Part shown: piece by piece, positions 27,346 through 38,954 of the stretch
Layout: each line of letters begins with the position of its first letter
How positions within the stretch are numbered: the stretch's first letter is position 1
DNA from: Jidongwangia harbinensis
GTDB taxonomy: Bacteria > Actinomycetota > Actinomycetes > Mycobacteriales > Micromonosporaceae
Length of the DNA stretch: 64,000 bases
Direction: 5' to 3'
Assembly: GCF_020216025.1 (NCBI RefSeq)
Contig: NZ_JAIWNC010000011.1
Coordinates: 210,229 to 274,228 of the forward strand
Notes under the pieces: generated by a model
The model's database searches: none
What the model was told of the DNA's origin: nothing
What the model saw: the letters and a program-made list of their open reading frames with translations, nothing else
Translations under genes and position numbers: made by a program

Positions 27346-28536
27346 TTACTTCTCGTCGCCCGGGGCCACCAGGACGACCCGGCGACGGCGCGCCGTGACG
27401 AACAGGAACGCACCGAGGACCAGCGCGGCCACGCCGACGCCGCCGACCGTGGCCGCGACCGGACCGGTCACGGGCAGGCTCGGGTCGTCGTCACCGTCGC
27501 CGGCACCGCTGCCGCCGGTGCTGGTGCCGCCGGCAACCAGCACCGCGAACGGGTCGGTGTTGTCGGTGGCGTCGACGTCCTTGGCGGCCTGCGCCGAGGT
27601 CAGCGGCCGGGCGTTGGCCGGGCGCACCGACTTGCGCTTGGACTTCTTGTTGCCGGCCTGCACGGCGGACTGCTCGAGCGCGTTGATGGTGACCTCGCCA
27701 CCCTTGAGCGCGACCGGGCCCTTGGCGTCCGCGGAGACCTGCACCGGGAAGAAGAACCCGGTGCTCGACTCCTCGCTCGGGCCACCGGTGACGTCCTCGG
27801 GCAGCAGCGAGAAGTCCTTGTAGTCACACCGGACGCTGCGGTTGTCCCCCGCGTACTTGCAGCCCTGCTCCTTGTCGGCGAAGACGACGTTCTTCGGCAG
27901 CTGCACCTCCACGCGCAGGCCGTCGGCGATCCGGTCGCCCCGGTTCCACACGTAGGCCCAGACCACGGCGACCTCGCCCGGCTTGACGTCCTTGTCGTTG
28001 GGCTCGCCGGTCTGCTGGTCGACGCCGGTCACGTCGGGGGCGTAGACGCCCAGGTCGACGCCGTTGCCGCCGACGTTGACGTTGACCGTCTTGCTGTCGT
28101 TGGCCTTGTTGCTGTCGCCCTCGACCTCGACCTTGATGGTCAGCTTGCCGGCCGCACCACTGGCGCCGTCCTGCCGGGTCAGCGGCACGGCGAGCTCGGT
28201 GGTCTTGCCGGGGCCCGGGATGAACTCGGAGTCGATGCCACAGACGGCGATGTCGTTCTCGTCGAACTGGCATTCGTCGTCGATGTAGATCTCGATCTTC
28301 GAGTCGTCCACCTTGGAGGCGTCGAAGATGACGTTGACGGCCTTCGGCGTCGTGGTGCCGTGGTTGGTGACGGCGACCATGCCGAGCTTGCCGGTGGCGT
28401 CGGCCGCGATGGTGGTGCCGGTCAGGTTCAGCCCGAAGTCGACGTCGGCGGCGAGCGCCGGGGTCGCGGAGAGGGCAAGCGCACCGGCGGCCAGCACAGC
28501 CGTGGCAGATGCGCGCGTGAGGTTACGCAACGACAT
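27346..28536 (-). CDS. Sortase-anchored surface protein (LPVTG)
   Basis: 396 residues. A Sec signal peptide ends at about residue 29 (TPALA-AD). The mature part has beta-rich, CARDB/DUF11-like modules with acidic patches and a few cysteines. The C-terminus is a classic sorting signal: LPVTG near residue 355, a hydrophobic helix, then an RRRR cluster followed by a short hydrophilic tail. Sortase would join the Thr to the cell wall. The family resembles actinobacterial adhesin-like wall proteins; the ligand is unknown. It is a single gene between terminators, with a perfect 10-bp inverted repeat about 90 bp upstream. Confidence 0.85.
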   Translation of the reverse strand: MSLRNLTRASATAVLAAGALALSATPALAADVDFGLNLTGTTIAADATGKLGMVAVTNHGTTTPKAVNVIFDASKVDDSKIEIYIDDECQFDENDIAVCGIDSEFIPGPGKTTELAVPLTRQDGASGAAGKLTIKVEVEGDSNKANDSKTVNVNVGGNGVDLGVYAPDVTGVDQQTGEPNDKDVKPGEVAVVWAYVWNRGDRIADGLRVEVQLPKNVVFADKEQGCKYAGDNRSVRCDYKDFSLLPEDVTGGPSEESSTGFFFPVQVSADAKGPVALKGGEVTINALEQSAVQAGNKKSKRKSVRPANARPLTSAQAAKDVDATDNTDPFAVLVAGGTSTGGSGAGDGDDDPSLPVTGPVAATVGGVGVAALVLGAFLFVTARRRRVVLVAPGDEK

Positions 28537-28625
28537 GAAAGGGGGCTCCCCGTGGGACGGATGATATCTAGAGCGGGCAGGTTAGCGAGTGATCTTGCTG
28601 GTGCGCGACCCCGAAGACGTGCCAA

Positions 28626-28651
28626 GCTCTTCGATTGATCCATCGAAGAGC
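28626..28651. promoter_or_regulatory. Perfect 10-bp inverted repeat upstream of the LPVTG gene
   Basis: GCTCTTCGAT-tgatcc-ATCGAAGAGC. It lies 90-115 bp before the start codon and so could be an operator or an upstream terminator. Its moderate AT content and central location make an operator more likely. Confidence 0.45.
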
Positions 28652-29213
28652 CGATATGCCCGATCCCTGCGGCGCTTAACCAGGCCTTAAGACATGGCGG
28701 ATCACCCGAACGGCCACCGAGACGTTGGACCGAACGGTCATCGGCGGCGCCTCGGAGGGCCACCAGGCGGTGACTCGCGGTGCCTCGGAGCGGTGCGCGC
28801 TCGGGTGTCTCCACGACTTGGCGCTACGCCGGGACTTCCACTCGCCCGGCCTTTTATCCGTCCCGGACAGGAGTACGGCGTCGAGCTCTCATCGGTTCAC
28901 CTGCGCGCGAGGGCGGACACCTGGGCATGGCTTGCGGAGTACTGGCGCGCTACGCACCACCCCGATCACGCGAGCCCCGGAGTTACGGCACGCCGCGCAC
29001 CCGAAACTCCACACCATCGTCACGCACACGGGCGGGATGCCGAAAAGTCGCGGGGGATCCACGAGCCGGCGACCATCGCTGCCCGAATGCGGCCTTTCCC
29101 GGCTCCGGCGGTGTCGAGCACGCAGCTTTGCCCGTTATGCGGCCTTGAGTAGGCGAGATCTTGGCGGCATGGGCGAATCTTGGCGCCGCAACGCCCCCAG
29201 ACGGGCCAGCCCG

Positions 29214-29371
29214 CTCCAAGATCTGACCGCGCCTCCAAGATCTGTGCCCGCGCCTCCAAGATCTGCGCTCGCGCCTCCAAGATCTGCGCCCGCGCCCTCC
29301 AAGATCTGCGCTCGCGCCTCCAAGATCTGCGCCCGCGCCCTCCAAGATCTGCGCCGTGCCTCCAAGATCTG
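29214..29371. repeat. Eight CTCCAAGATCTG repeats at about 21-bp spacing
   Basis: Units begin at 29214, 29233, 29254, 29275, 29297, 29318, 29340 and 29360, giving intervals of 19, 21, 21, 22, 21, 22 and 20 bp. Spacers are GC-only and mostly CGCCCGCGC or CGCTCGCGC. Each unit centres on the palindrome AGATCT. Two looser relatives (GATCTTGGCGGC near 29158 and GAATCTTGGCGCC near 29175) lie just to the left. Confidence 0.88.
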
Positions 29372-29607
29372 GCAGCCCGCAAGATCCAACTCATATAGGA
29401 CCCCCAGATCTGGTCTAAGCAAGCCGCATATCGGGCAGAGTGGCCCGCCGGACGAGGCCAGCGCCGCAATAGAGCCGCATCGGGGAGCAGCAGTAAGGCC
29501 GCTTATCGACCAGAAGCCGCATGTCGCCCAAAGACCAGCGCGACGTCACCCGGCCCCGCGCATGGCCCGGTTCTCGGACGGCTCCGGGATGACGAACCGC
29601 GGACGCC

Positions 29608-30849
29608 TCAGCGCGACTCCACCAGCGGAAGCTCCGTCCGCCCGGCCCCGCCGCCCGGCATGGCGATCGACGAGAAGTGCGAGACCACCCGCTCGTCGGT
29701 CGGGTCGTCGGCGGGAGTGTGGTGCACCGCCAGATGCCGGTACAGGGTGTCGCGCTGCGCCGGGATCCGGTCGGCGGTGCGGATCATGCCGATCAGCTCG
29801 TGCAGGTTGGACCGGTGCCGGGCGCCCGCCGAGGAGATCACGTTCTCCTCCAGCATGATCGAGCCGAGGTCGTCCACGCCCATGTGCAGCGCCAGCTGAC
29901 CGACGTCCTTGCCGGTGGTCAGCCACGACGCCTGCAGGTGCGACACGTTGTCGAAGAACAGCCGGGACACCGCCACGAAGCGCAGGTACTCCAGGCTGGT
30001 GGCCTGGGTCCGCCCCTTCAGGTGGTTGTTCTCCGGCTGGTACGTCCACGGGATGAAGGCCCGGAAGCCGCCGACGGTGTGCGACTCCTCGACCGGCAGG
30101 TCCCGGTAACCGTTCGCCACGGCCAGGTCCTGCACGTCGCGGATCATCCGGATGTGCTCGATGCGCTCGGCGTTCGTCTCGCCCGTACCCATCATCATCG
30201 TGGCCGTGGAACTCAGGCCGTTGCGGTGGGCGACCGCCATGGCCTCCAACCACCGCGCGCCGGTCTCCTTGAGCGGAGCGATCGCCTTCCGCGGCCGGTC
30301 CGGCAGCATCTCCGCGCCCGCGCCCGCGATCGAGTCCAGCCCGGCCGCCTTGATCCGCAGGATCGCCTGTTCGATCGAGACGCCCGACACCTTGGCCATG
30401 TGCAGGATCTCGCTGGGACCGATCGAGTGGATGGCGAGCTGCGGGTACGCCTGCTTGACCGTGGCGAACAGCGTCTCGTAATACTCCACGCCGTAGTCCG
30501 GGTGGTGTCCGCCCTGCAGCATCACCTGGGTGGCGCCGAGTTCGACCGCCTCGCCGCACCTCCGCAGGATCTCCTCCATCGGATGCGACCAGCCCTCGGC
30601 GTGCTTCGGCGCCCGGTAGAAGGCGCAGAACTTGCACGCCGTGACGCACACGTTCGTGTAGTTGATGTTGCGGTCGATCAGGTAGGTGACGATGCCGTCC
30701 GGGTGACGCCGGCGGCGGACCGCGTCGGCCGCCTCGCCCAGGGCGTGGAAGGGCGCGTCCGTATAGAGCAGCAGCGCCTCCTCGGGCGTGATCCGCCCGC
30801 CGTCCGCGCCGCGCTGGAGGATGCTGTCGATCACCGGGTTCGCCGTCAC
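29608..30849 (-). CDS. mqnC: Cyclic dehypoxanthine futalosine synthase (radical SAM)
   Basis: 413 residues. The radical-SAM cluster motif is C68-x3-C72-x2-C75 ('CVTACKFC'). 'QGGHHPDYGVEYYE' and 'GLDSIAGAGAEM' are typical of MqnC. It converts dehypoxanthine futalosine to the cyclic form, building the naphthoquinone ring in the futalosine pathway. The GTG at 30849 gives a full-length family start. It is not in an operon with mqnA or mqnE, which lie 7 and 17 kb away on the same strand. Confidence 0.94.
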   Translation of the reverse strand: MTANPVIDSILQRGADGGRITPEEALLLYTDAPFHALGEAADAVRRRRHPDGIVTYLIDRNINYTNVCVTACKFCAFYRAPKHAEGWSHPMEEILRRCGEAVELGATQVMLQGGHHPDYGVEYYETLFATVKQAYPQLAIHSIGPSEILHMAKVSGVSIEQAILRIKAAGLDSIAGAGAEMLPDRPRKAIAPLKETGARWLEAMAVAHRNGLSSTATMMMGTGETNAERIEHIRMIRDVQDLAVANGYRDLPVEESHTVGGFRAFIPWTYQPENNHLKGRTQATSLEYLRFVAVSRLFFDNVSHLQASWLTTGKDVGQLALHMGVDDLGSIMLEENVISSAGARHRSNLHELIGMIRTADRIPAQRDTLYRHLAVHHTPADDPTDERVVSHFSSIAMPGGGAGRTELPLVESR

Positions 30850-30971
30850 GATCTGAAGCGTACGTCCCGATCCGCCCGGCCGTCAGCGGCGCGGGTCACC
30901 GACCATGGCGCCGCGGCGGAATGTCATAGGTGCTCGTTAGTCTCGACGCGGGTTCGTGGGATGGGGGGACA

Positions 30972-34238
<3,267 letters not shown>

Positions 34239-34239
34239 C

Positions 34240-35070
34240 GTGCCGGTGGATCCCGACGGGCGCTATTTCGAGGGCGGGCAGCCGATCCGGGTGGACGGCG
34301 GCATCGCGGTGCGCGCGAAACGCGGCAAGATCGGCGAGCAGTGGTGGTCCCGGCGCTTCGTCGACATCCTGGAGCAGGTGTGCGACGGCGGGCGGTTGGC
34401 GCGCGGCCGGACGTACGCGCGCAAGGGGCAGGTCATCGACTTCGTTCTCACGCCGGGCCGGGTGACCGGGCAGGTCCAGGGTTCGCGGCCCGACCCGTAT
34501 CTCGTGACGATCGACATCGCCGCGTACGACGACGCCCAGTGGACGGTGGCGTCGCAGGCGCTGGCGTCCCAGGCGCTGTACCGGGCCGCGCTGCTGGCCG
34601 GCGACATGCCGCACGAGATCGTCGACGTCTTCGCGGGGCTGGACCTGCCGCTCTTCCCGTCCGCCCTCGACATGCGCTGCAGCTGCCCGGACTGGAGTGT
34701 GCCGTGCAAGCACGTCTCCGCGGTGCTGTACGTGCTGGCCGAGGCGTTCGACGACGACCCGTTCCTGGTGCTCGCGTGGCGCGGCCGGGACCGGGAACAA
34801 CTGCTGTCCGCGCTGCGCGGCATGCCCGAACCGGCCGAGGAGTTCGATCCGCTCGCCGTCGAGGAGGAGGCGCTGGCGGACCGGCTCGCCGACTACTACT
34901 CCCCCGGCATCTCGCTCAGCCGCCTGCGCGAACGGCCGGCCCGGGTCGCCACGCCGCCCGAGTTGCTGCTGCGCGCGTTGGATGCGCCACCGGTCCGGGT
35001 CCGGCACATCCCGCTGGTCGACCTGCTGCGCCCGGCGTACCGCGACCTGGCCGCGGCGCCCGACGCCTGA
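34240..35070 (+). CDS. SWIM zinc-finger protein, partner of the SNF2 helicase
   Basis: 276 residues. The SWIM motif C-x-C-x6-C-x-H is formed by C147, C149, C156 and H158 in 'RCSCPDWSVPCKHV', followed by the usual 'SAVLYVLAEAF' helix. SWIM domains bind DNA or proteins. The N-terminus 'WWSRRFVDILE' is typical of the bacterial SNF2-linked SWIM proteins. The GTG at 34240 is one base after the helicase stop, so the two are probably made together. Confidence 0.88.
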   Translation: MPVDPDGRYFEGGQPIRVDGGIAVRAKRGKIGEQWWSRRFVDILEQVCDGGRLARGRTYARKGQVIDFVLTPGRVTGQVQGSRPDPYLVTIDIAAYDDAQWTVASQALASQALYRAALLAGDMPHEIVDVFAGLDLPLFPSALDMRCSCPDWSVPCKHVSAVLYVLAEAFDDDPFLVLAWRGRDREQLLSALRGMPEPAEEFDPLAVEEEALADRLADYYSPGISLSRLRERPARVATPPELLLRALDAPPVRVRHIPLVDLLRPAYRDLAAAPDA

Positions 35071-35092
35071 GGGCACCGGGCGCCGGGCCGGC

Positions 35093-35129
35093 CGGAAGCG
35101 GGCCGGGGGTGCGAGCCGGCCCGCTTCCG
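35093..35129. terminator. Bidirectional terminator between the SWIM and glucanase genes
   Basis: A 14-bp perfect stem (CGGAAGCGGGCCGG and its complement) with a 9-nt loop lies in the 73-bp gap between convergent genes. Confidence 0.78.
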
Positions 35130-35143
35130 CGGTCAGTGCCGGG

Positions 35144-36739
35144 TCAGCCCCGGCGCCACTTCTGGTTCGCCGAGCCGCCACAGTCCCAGAGTTGGAGCCG
35201 CGCGCCGTCGCCGGCGTTCCAGTCCTTGATGTCCACGCACCGGTTGGCCGCCAGGTTCACCAGGTCACCGGATCCGTTCAGGGCGAACTGCTGCGCCCCG
35301 CTGCCGTTGCACGTGTAGAGCTGGACCACCGCGCTGTTGCCGGTCGCGCCGCCGTCGACGTCCAGGCACTTGTTGTTCTCGCTCTTCACCGCGTTGCCGT
35401 CGAACGTCCACCGCTGCGCGTTGGTGTTGTTGCAGGTGTACATCTGCAGCGGCGCGCGGTCGACGAAGTTGGCACCGGGCACGTCGACGCACTTGTTGTT
35501 CCAGTTGCTGATCAGCGGAGACCCGGTGCCCGGCTGCGGCCCGCCGCCGCCGGTGCCGAACGGGCTGAGGATCACTCCGGCAGCGCGGGGGTCGCCGTCG
35601 TGCACCAGCGATTCGAACGCGCCGACGTCGTCGAACGCGAACGCGTACGCCTTGCCGTCCGCCATGTTCTGGTGGATGACGCGGGCGTACTGGTTGGTCG
35701 GGTTGCTGCGGTAGAACTCGGCCGCGTTGGTGCTCGGCTGGGTGTCGATCGTGCCCAGCGTGCCCCGGTTCAGCGCGGCGCACAGCGTCCGGGAGATCGG
35801 GCCGACCACCTGGTCGTTCGGTGCGGGCAGGTCGCCGTCGCAGCCCCAGACGCTGGCCGAGGACGGCCGGTTGAACTGCGCCACCTGCTGCCCGGCGCTG
35901 TTGGTGAAACGCATGACGTTGCCGGAGGTACGCCCGAAGTAGCGGGTGTTCGGCTGGTCCCCGAACGGCACCACGGTCAGCGTCTTGGTGGTGTACGCGT
36001 TCCACGCCGAGGCGATGTACGAGTCCAGGTAGTTCGCGCTGAGCAGGCCCGCGCCGGCCGCCTTGCCCGGTGCCAGTACGCGCAGCACGGTGCCGTCGGA
36101 CCGGGTATGGACAGTGTTGGCCCATCCGGACTGTGCGCGGATGCCGTCGATGATCGCGTTGCGGCCGTTGTTCACCACGTCGCCGGTGCGCCGGGTGGCG
36201 CCGTTGGCACCGGTCACGGTGACCGCGTGCGGCACCGCGAACATGTCCACCTGCGAGCTGTTCAGCCACAGACCGGAGTCGTTGTAGGTGAACTCGCTCC
36301 AGTCGAACAGGATGTCGCGGTTCGCGTCGCCGGGCGACCAGGGCGCGGGTTGCACCAGGCCGTCCGGGGTCAGGAAGAACTTGAGCTTCTCGCCGAACGA
36401 GAAGTAGACCCGGCCGGAGAATCCGCGGGGGAACTGGATCGTGGCGCTGCCGCCGTTGCCCGGACCGGGGATGGACGCGTCCGGCGCCGGGGCCGGTGGG
36501 AGGGCGCCGCCGGTCCACGGGATGAAGGTGCCGCCCTGGTTGACGTACCCGAGGCGGCCGCTGGAGAGCTGGATGCCGATCACATAGAGGTGGACCGCGT
36601 CGCCGCGGCCGGTGTTGTTGGCGACCGTGACCGGCAGCAGGGCCGGGCCGACGGCCTGCGCCGGGGTGGCGGACAGGGCCACCGGCACCGCGGCGAGCAG
36701 GGCGGCGAGGGCGGGGAAGAGCCTTCTTCGAGTACGCAC
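35144..36739 (-). CDS. Secreted GH64 beta-1,3-glucanase with C-terminal ricin-type lectin domain
   Basis: 531 residues. The signal peptide ends near residue 29 (TPAQA-VG). Residues about 35-390 match the GH64 (laminaripentaose-producing type) fold: 'VANNTGRGDAVHLYVIG', 'VYFSFGEKLKFFL' and 'DILFDWSEFTYND'. The last 130 residues hold three beta-trefoil repeats with QRW, QQF and QKW signatures (CBM13). It probably digests fungal or algal beta-1,3-glucan outside the cell. The GTG at 36739 has GAGGAG upstream. A LacI-family palindrome and a good -35 box lie in the promoter. Confidence 0.9.
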   Translation of the reverse strand: MRTRRRLFPALAALLAAVPVALSATPAQAVGPALLPVTVANNTGRGDAVHLYVIGIQLSSGRLGYVNQGGTFIPWTGGALPPAPAPDASIPGPGNGGSATIQFPRGFSGRVYFSFGEKLKFFLTPDGLVQPAPWSPGDANRDILFDWSEFTYNDSGLWLNSSQVDMFAVPHAVTVTGANGATRRTGDVVNNGRNAIIDGIRAQSGWANTVHTRSDGTVLRVLAPGKAAGAGLLSANYLDSYIASAWNAYTTKTLTVVPFGDQPNTRYFGRTSGNVMRFTNSAGQQVAQFNRPSSASVWGCDGDLPAPNDQVVGPISRTLCAALNRGTLGTIDTQPSTNAAEFYRSNPTNQYARVIHQNMADGKAYAFAFDDVGAFESLVHDGDPRAAGVILSPFGTGGGGPQPGTGSPLISNWNNKCVDVPGANFVDRAPLQMYTCNNTNAQRWTFDGNAVKSENNKCLDVDGGATGNSAVVQLYTCNGSGAQQFALNGSGDLVNLAANRCVDIKDWNAGDGARLQLWDCGGSANQKWRRG

Positions 36740-36773
36740 GTGAGCTCCTCAGTTCCGAGGGGGGACGGCTCGG

Positions 36774-36785
36774 GAGAGCGCTCTC
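36774..36785. promoter_or_regulatory. LacI-family (CebR/CelR-type) operator for the glucanase gene
   Basis: The perfect palindrome GAGAGCGCTCTC, with flanks extending to GGAGAGCGCTCTCA. It closely resembles the TGGGAGCGCTCCCA operators known for actinomycete sugar regulators. It sits about 35 bp before the glucanase start, just downstream of the likely -10. Confidence 0.72.
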
Positions 36786-36787
36786 AC

Positions 36788-36816
36788 AGAATCGTACTGT
36801 TAACAACGTGTGTCAA
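36788..36816 (-). promoter_or_regulatory. Probable promoter of the glucanase gene
   Basis: A perfect -35 TTGACA (minus strand, 36811-36816) is followed by an AT-richer stretch, with -10 candidates TACGAT (14-bp spacer) or GATTCT (17-bp spacer). The LacI-type palindrome follows directly, in the usual place for repression. Confidence 0.5.
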
Positions 36817-36878
36817 TAGACTATGACTGATGTATTGCCGGGATATTACGCAGCGGGTCGACGGCATAGTCTCGGGCC

Positions 36879-37832
36879 ATGAGTGGAATGAGCTACCGCC
36901 GACTCGGCAACTCCGGCCTCGTGGTGTCGGTGGTCGGCATCGGCTGCAACAATTTCGGCCGGAAACTGGACGCCGACGGCACCCGCGCGGTGGTGGACGC
37001 CGCGTTCGACGCCGGCATCACCCTGTTCGACACCGCCGACATCTACGGCACCCCGCACGGCGCCTCCGAGGAGTGCCTGGGCGCGGCGCTCAAGGGCCGG
37101 CGCGACGAGATCGTGCTGGCCAGCAAGTTCGGCATGGACATGGAGGGGATCAACGGCAACGACTTCGGCGCCCGCGGCTCCCGGCGGTACATCGTGCGCG
37201 CCGTGGAAGCATCGCTGCGCCGGCTCGAGACCGACCATCTCGACCTCTACCAGATGCACGAGCCGGACCCGGCAACCCCGATCGACGAGACCCTCGCCGC
37301 CCTGGACGACCTGGTCCGCAGCGGCAAGGTGCGGTACCTGGGCAACTCGAACTTCACCGGCTGGCAGATCGCGGACGCCGACTGGACGGCGCGGGCGAGC
37401 GGCCTGACCCCGTTCATCAGCGCGCAGAACCAGTACAGCCTGCTGCACCGCGAGGTGGAGGCCGAGGTCGTGCCCGCGTGCGAGCACTTCGGGCTGGGCC
37501 TGCTGCCGTTCTTCCCGCTGGACAGCGGCCTGCTGAGCGGCAAGTACCGGCGCGGCGAGACGCCGGCCGAGGGGACCCGGCTGTCGCTGCCCCGCTACCA
37601 GCGCTGGCTGGACGGCGCCGACTGGGACACCATCGAGGCCCTCACCGAGTACGGCGCCGAACGCGGCCACAGCCTCCTCGACGTGGCGATCGCCGGCCTG
37701 GCCGCCCGACCGGCCGTGACCAGCGTGATCGCCGGCGCCACCACCCCCGACCAGGTGCACGCGAACGCAGCCGCCGCCACCTGGCAACTCACCACGGCCG
37801 ACGTAGCCGCCCTCGACGCCCTCCTCCCCTAA
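36879..37832 (+). CDS. Aldo/keto reductase
   Basis: 317 residues, a TIM-barrel NADPH-dependent oxidoreductase. The catalytic set is visible: 'FDTADIYG' (Asp and Tyr near 46-52), 'LASKFG' (Lys near 82) and 'YQMHEPD' (His near 124). 'SVIAGATTPDQVHANAAA' near the end is the cofactor-binding end of the barrel. It resembles the YajO/general stress-type AKRs. An ATG four codons later is an alternative start. It is divergent from the glucanase and may share its control region, but its substrate is unknown. Confidence 0.9.
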   Translation: MSGMSYRRLGNSGLVVSVVGIGCNNFGRKLDADGTRAVVDAAFDAGITLFDTADIYGTPHGASEECLGAALKGRRDEIVLASKFGMDMEGINGNDFGARGSRRYIVRAVEASLRRLETDHLDLYQMHEPDPATPIDETLAALDDLVRSGKVRYLGNSNFTGWQIADADWTARASGLTPFISAQNQYSLLHREVEAEVVPACEHFGLGLLPFFPLDSGLLSGKYRRGETPAEGTRLSLPRYQRWLDGADWDTIEALTEYGAERGHSLLDVAIAGLAARPAVTSVIAGATTPDQVHANAAAATWQLTTADVAALDALLP

Positions 37833-37843
37833 CCCATCCCGCT

Positions 37844-37864
37844 CCGCCCCGCAGGGCGGGGCGG
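37844..37864. terminator. Bidirectional terminator between the aldo/keto reductase and mqnA
   Basis: A 9-bp perfect stem, CCGCCCCGC / GCGGGGCGG, with an AGG loop in the 33-bp gap between convergent genes. Confidence 0.72.
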
Positions 37865-37865
37865 G

Positions 37866-38717
37866 TCAGACCTCGGCGAAGGCGGGCCCCGCGGCCGGGA
37901 GGGCCGGGGCTTCGCCGCGGGCCGCGGCGCGCCGCGCGAACTCCCGCAGGCCGGCGATCTGCCGCTCCCCCAGCGAGAAGTCCAACGCCCGGAAGTAGGT
38001 CGCCAGCGTCTCGGCCGCGAACGGCTCCCACCGCGCGGCCGCCTCGGCGACCTCGTTCAGCTCGCCCAGGCACAGGTCGCGCGACCGCTGGAACGCCTCG
38101 TGCACGTCCTTCACCGCACCCGGGTTGGCCTCGGCGAAGTCCCTGCGGGCCGCCCAGACCGCGAACACCATCGGCAGGCCGGTCCACTCCTTCCACGCCT
38201 CGGCCAGGTCGGTGACCTGCAGGCCGTGGACCGGGGCCTCGTGCATGGCCCGCAGCGCCGGGTCGCCGATCAGCACCGCGGCGTCCGCCTCCATCAGCAT
38301 CTGGGCCAGATCGGGCGGGCACCGGAAGTACCGGGGCTCGGCGCCGTACCGCTCGGCGAGCAGCATCTGGGCGAGCAGCACGCCGGTTCGCGAGGTGGAG
38401 CCCAGCGCCACCGGGCGGCCGTTCAGCTCGGCCAGGGGGCGGGTGGAGACCAGGTTGACGGACAGCACCGGGCCGTCGCTGCCGACCGCCAGATCGGGCA
38501 GCAGCACCAGCTCGTCGGCGTGGCGGAGGTATTCGACCAGCGAGATCGGGCCGATGTCGAGGTCGCCGGCGACCAGGGCGGCGTTGAGCCGGTCCGGGGT
38601 GTCCTTGCGCAGATCGACGTCGAGCAGCGCGCCGGAACGCATCAGCCCCCAGTAGATGGGCAGGCAGTTGAGGAACTGGATGTGCCCGACCCGGGGCCGC
38701 TGGACGCTGTCGCTCAT
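37866..38717 (-). CDS. mqnA: Chorismate dehydratase
   Basis: 283 residues. A periplasmic-binding-protein-like fold used as an enzyme. 'VGHIQFLNCLPIYWGL' near the N-terminus, 'GDLDIGPISLVEYLRH' near residue 50 and 'LVSTRPLAELNGRPVALGST' are MqnA landmarks. It dehydrates chorismate to 3-enolpyruvyl-benzoate, the first committed step of the futalosine pathway. It stands alone, converging on the aldo/keto reductase, with a 237-bp divergent promoter region shared with the HelD gene. Confidence 0.93.
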   Translation of the reverse strand: MSDSVQRPRVGHIQFLNCLPIYWGLMRSGALLDVDLRKDTPDRLNAALVAGDLDIGPISLVEYLRHADELVLLPDLAVGSDGPVLSVNLVSTRPLAELNGRPVALGSTSRTGVLLAQMLLAERYGAEPRYFRCPPDLAQMLMEADAAVLIGDPALRAMHEAPVHGLQVTDLAEAWKEWTGLPMVFAVWAARRDFAEANPGAVKDVHEAFQRSRDLCLGELNEVAEAAARWEPFAAETLATYFRALDFSLGERQIAGLREFARRAAARGEAPALPAAGPAFAEV

Positions 38718-38954
38718 CCCCCGACGCTAGCGCCGGGAAGCGCGTTCCGGCCCGGCGGCGCCGAGTCGCGTGTCCCACACCGCGGTCCGGCACCTGGTAA
38801 ATGGGTGGAGCGGACGGGCCTCGGTGGGTAACGTGGTTGGCCGCTTGACGGCCGCGGTGAAACGGCACCGTAGCGGACGTCCCCGCGCCGAGCGGCCGGC
38901 CATCCGGTCCCGGATACGCGAGCGAGCAGCAGGTGACCCGATAAGGAAGTCAGC

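Larger units (their letters stand above)
28537..29607. other. Gene-free region of about 1 kb with a phased repeat array
   Basis: No gene can be supported between the LPVTG protein start and the mqnC stop. Several long frames cross it, but they read the repeats in different frames and show no domain. It contains an inverted repeat (28626-28651), an array of CTCCAAGATCTG units (29214-29371) and, to the right, scattered GCCGCAT-like elements at about 29424, 29472, 29499 and 29517. The stretch 28660-29150 shows nothing I recognise. Confidence 0.65.

Noticed and set aside
29214..29371. Possible CRISPR array
   Set aside because: The spacers are nearly identical GC stretches of about 9 bp, far too short and not unique.
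29020..29469. Minus-strand frame encoding AQILEAR repeats
   Set aside because: The apparent peptide repeat is just the 21-bp DNA repeat; irregular 19-22-bp spacing breaks the frame repeatedly.
28725..29858. 377-codon plus-strand frame in the gene-free region
   Set aside because: It reads through the AGATCT array and into mqnC antisense; composition is repeat-driven and no homology is apparent.
38718..38954. Rifamycin-associated element before the HelD gene
   Set aside because: The GGGGCTTGCGGCAAG-type inverted repeat was not found.
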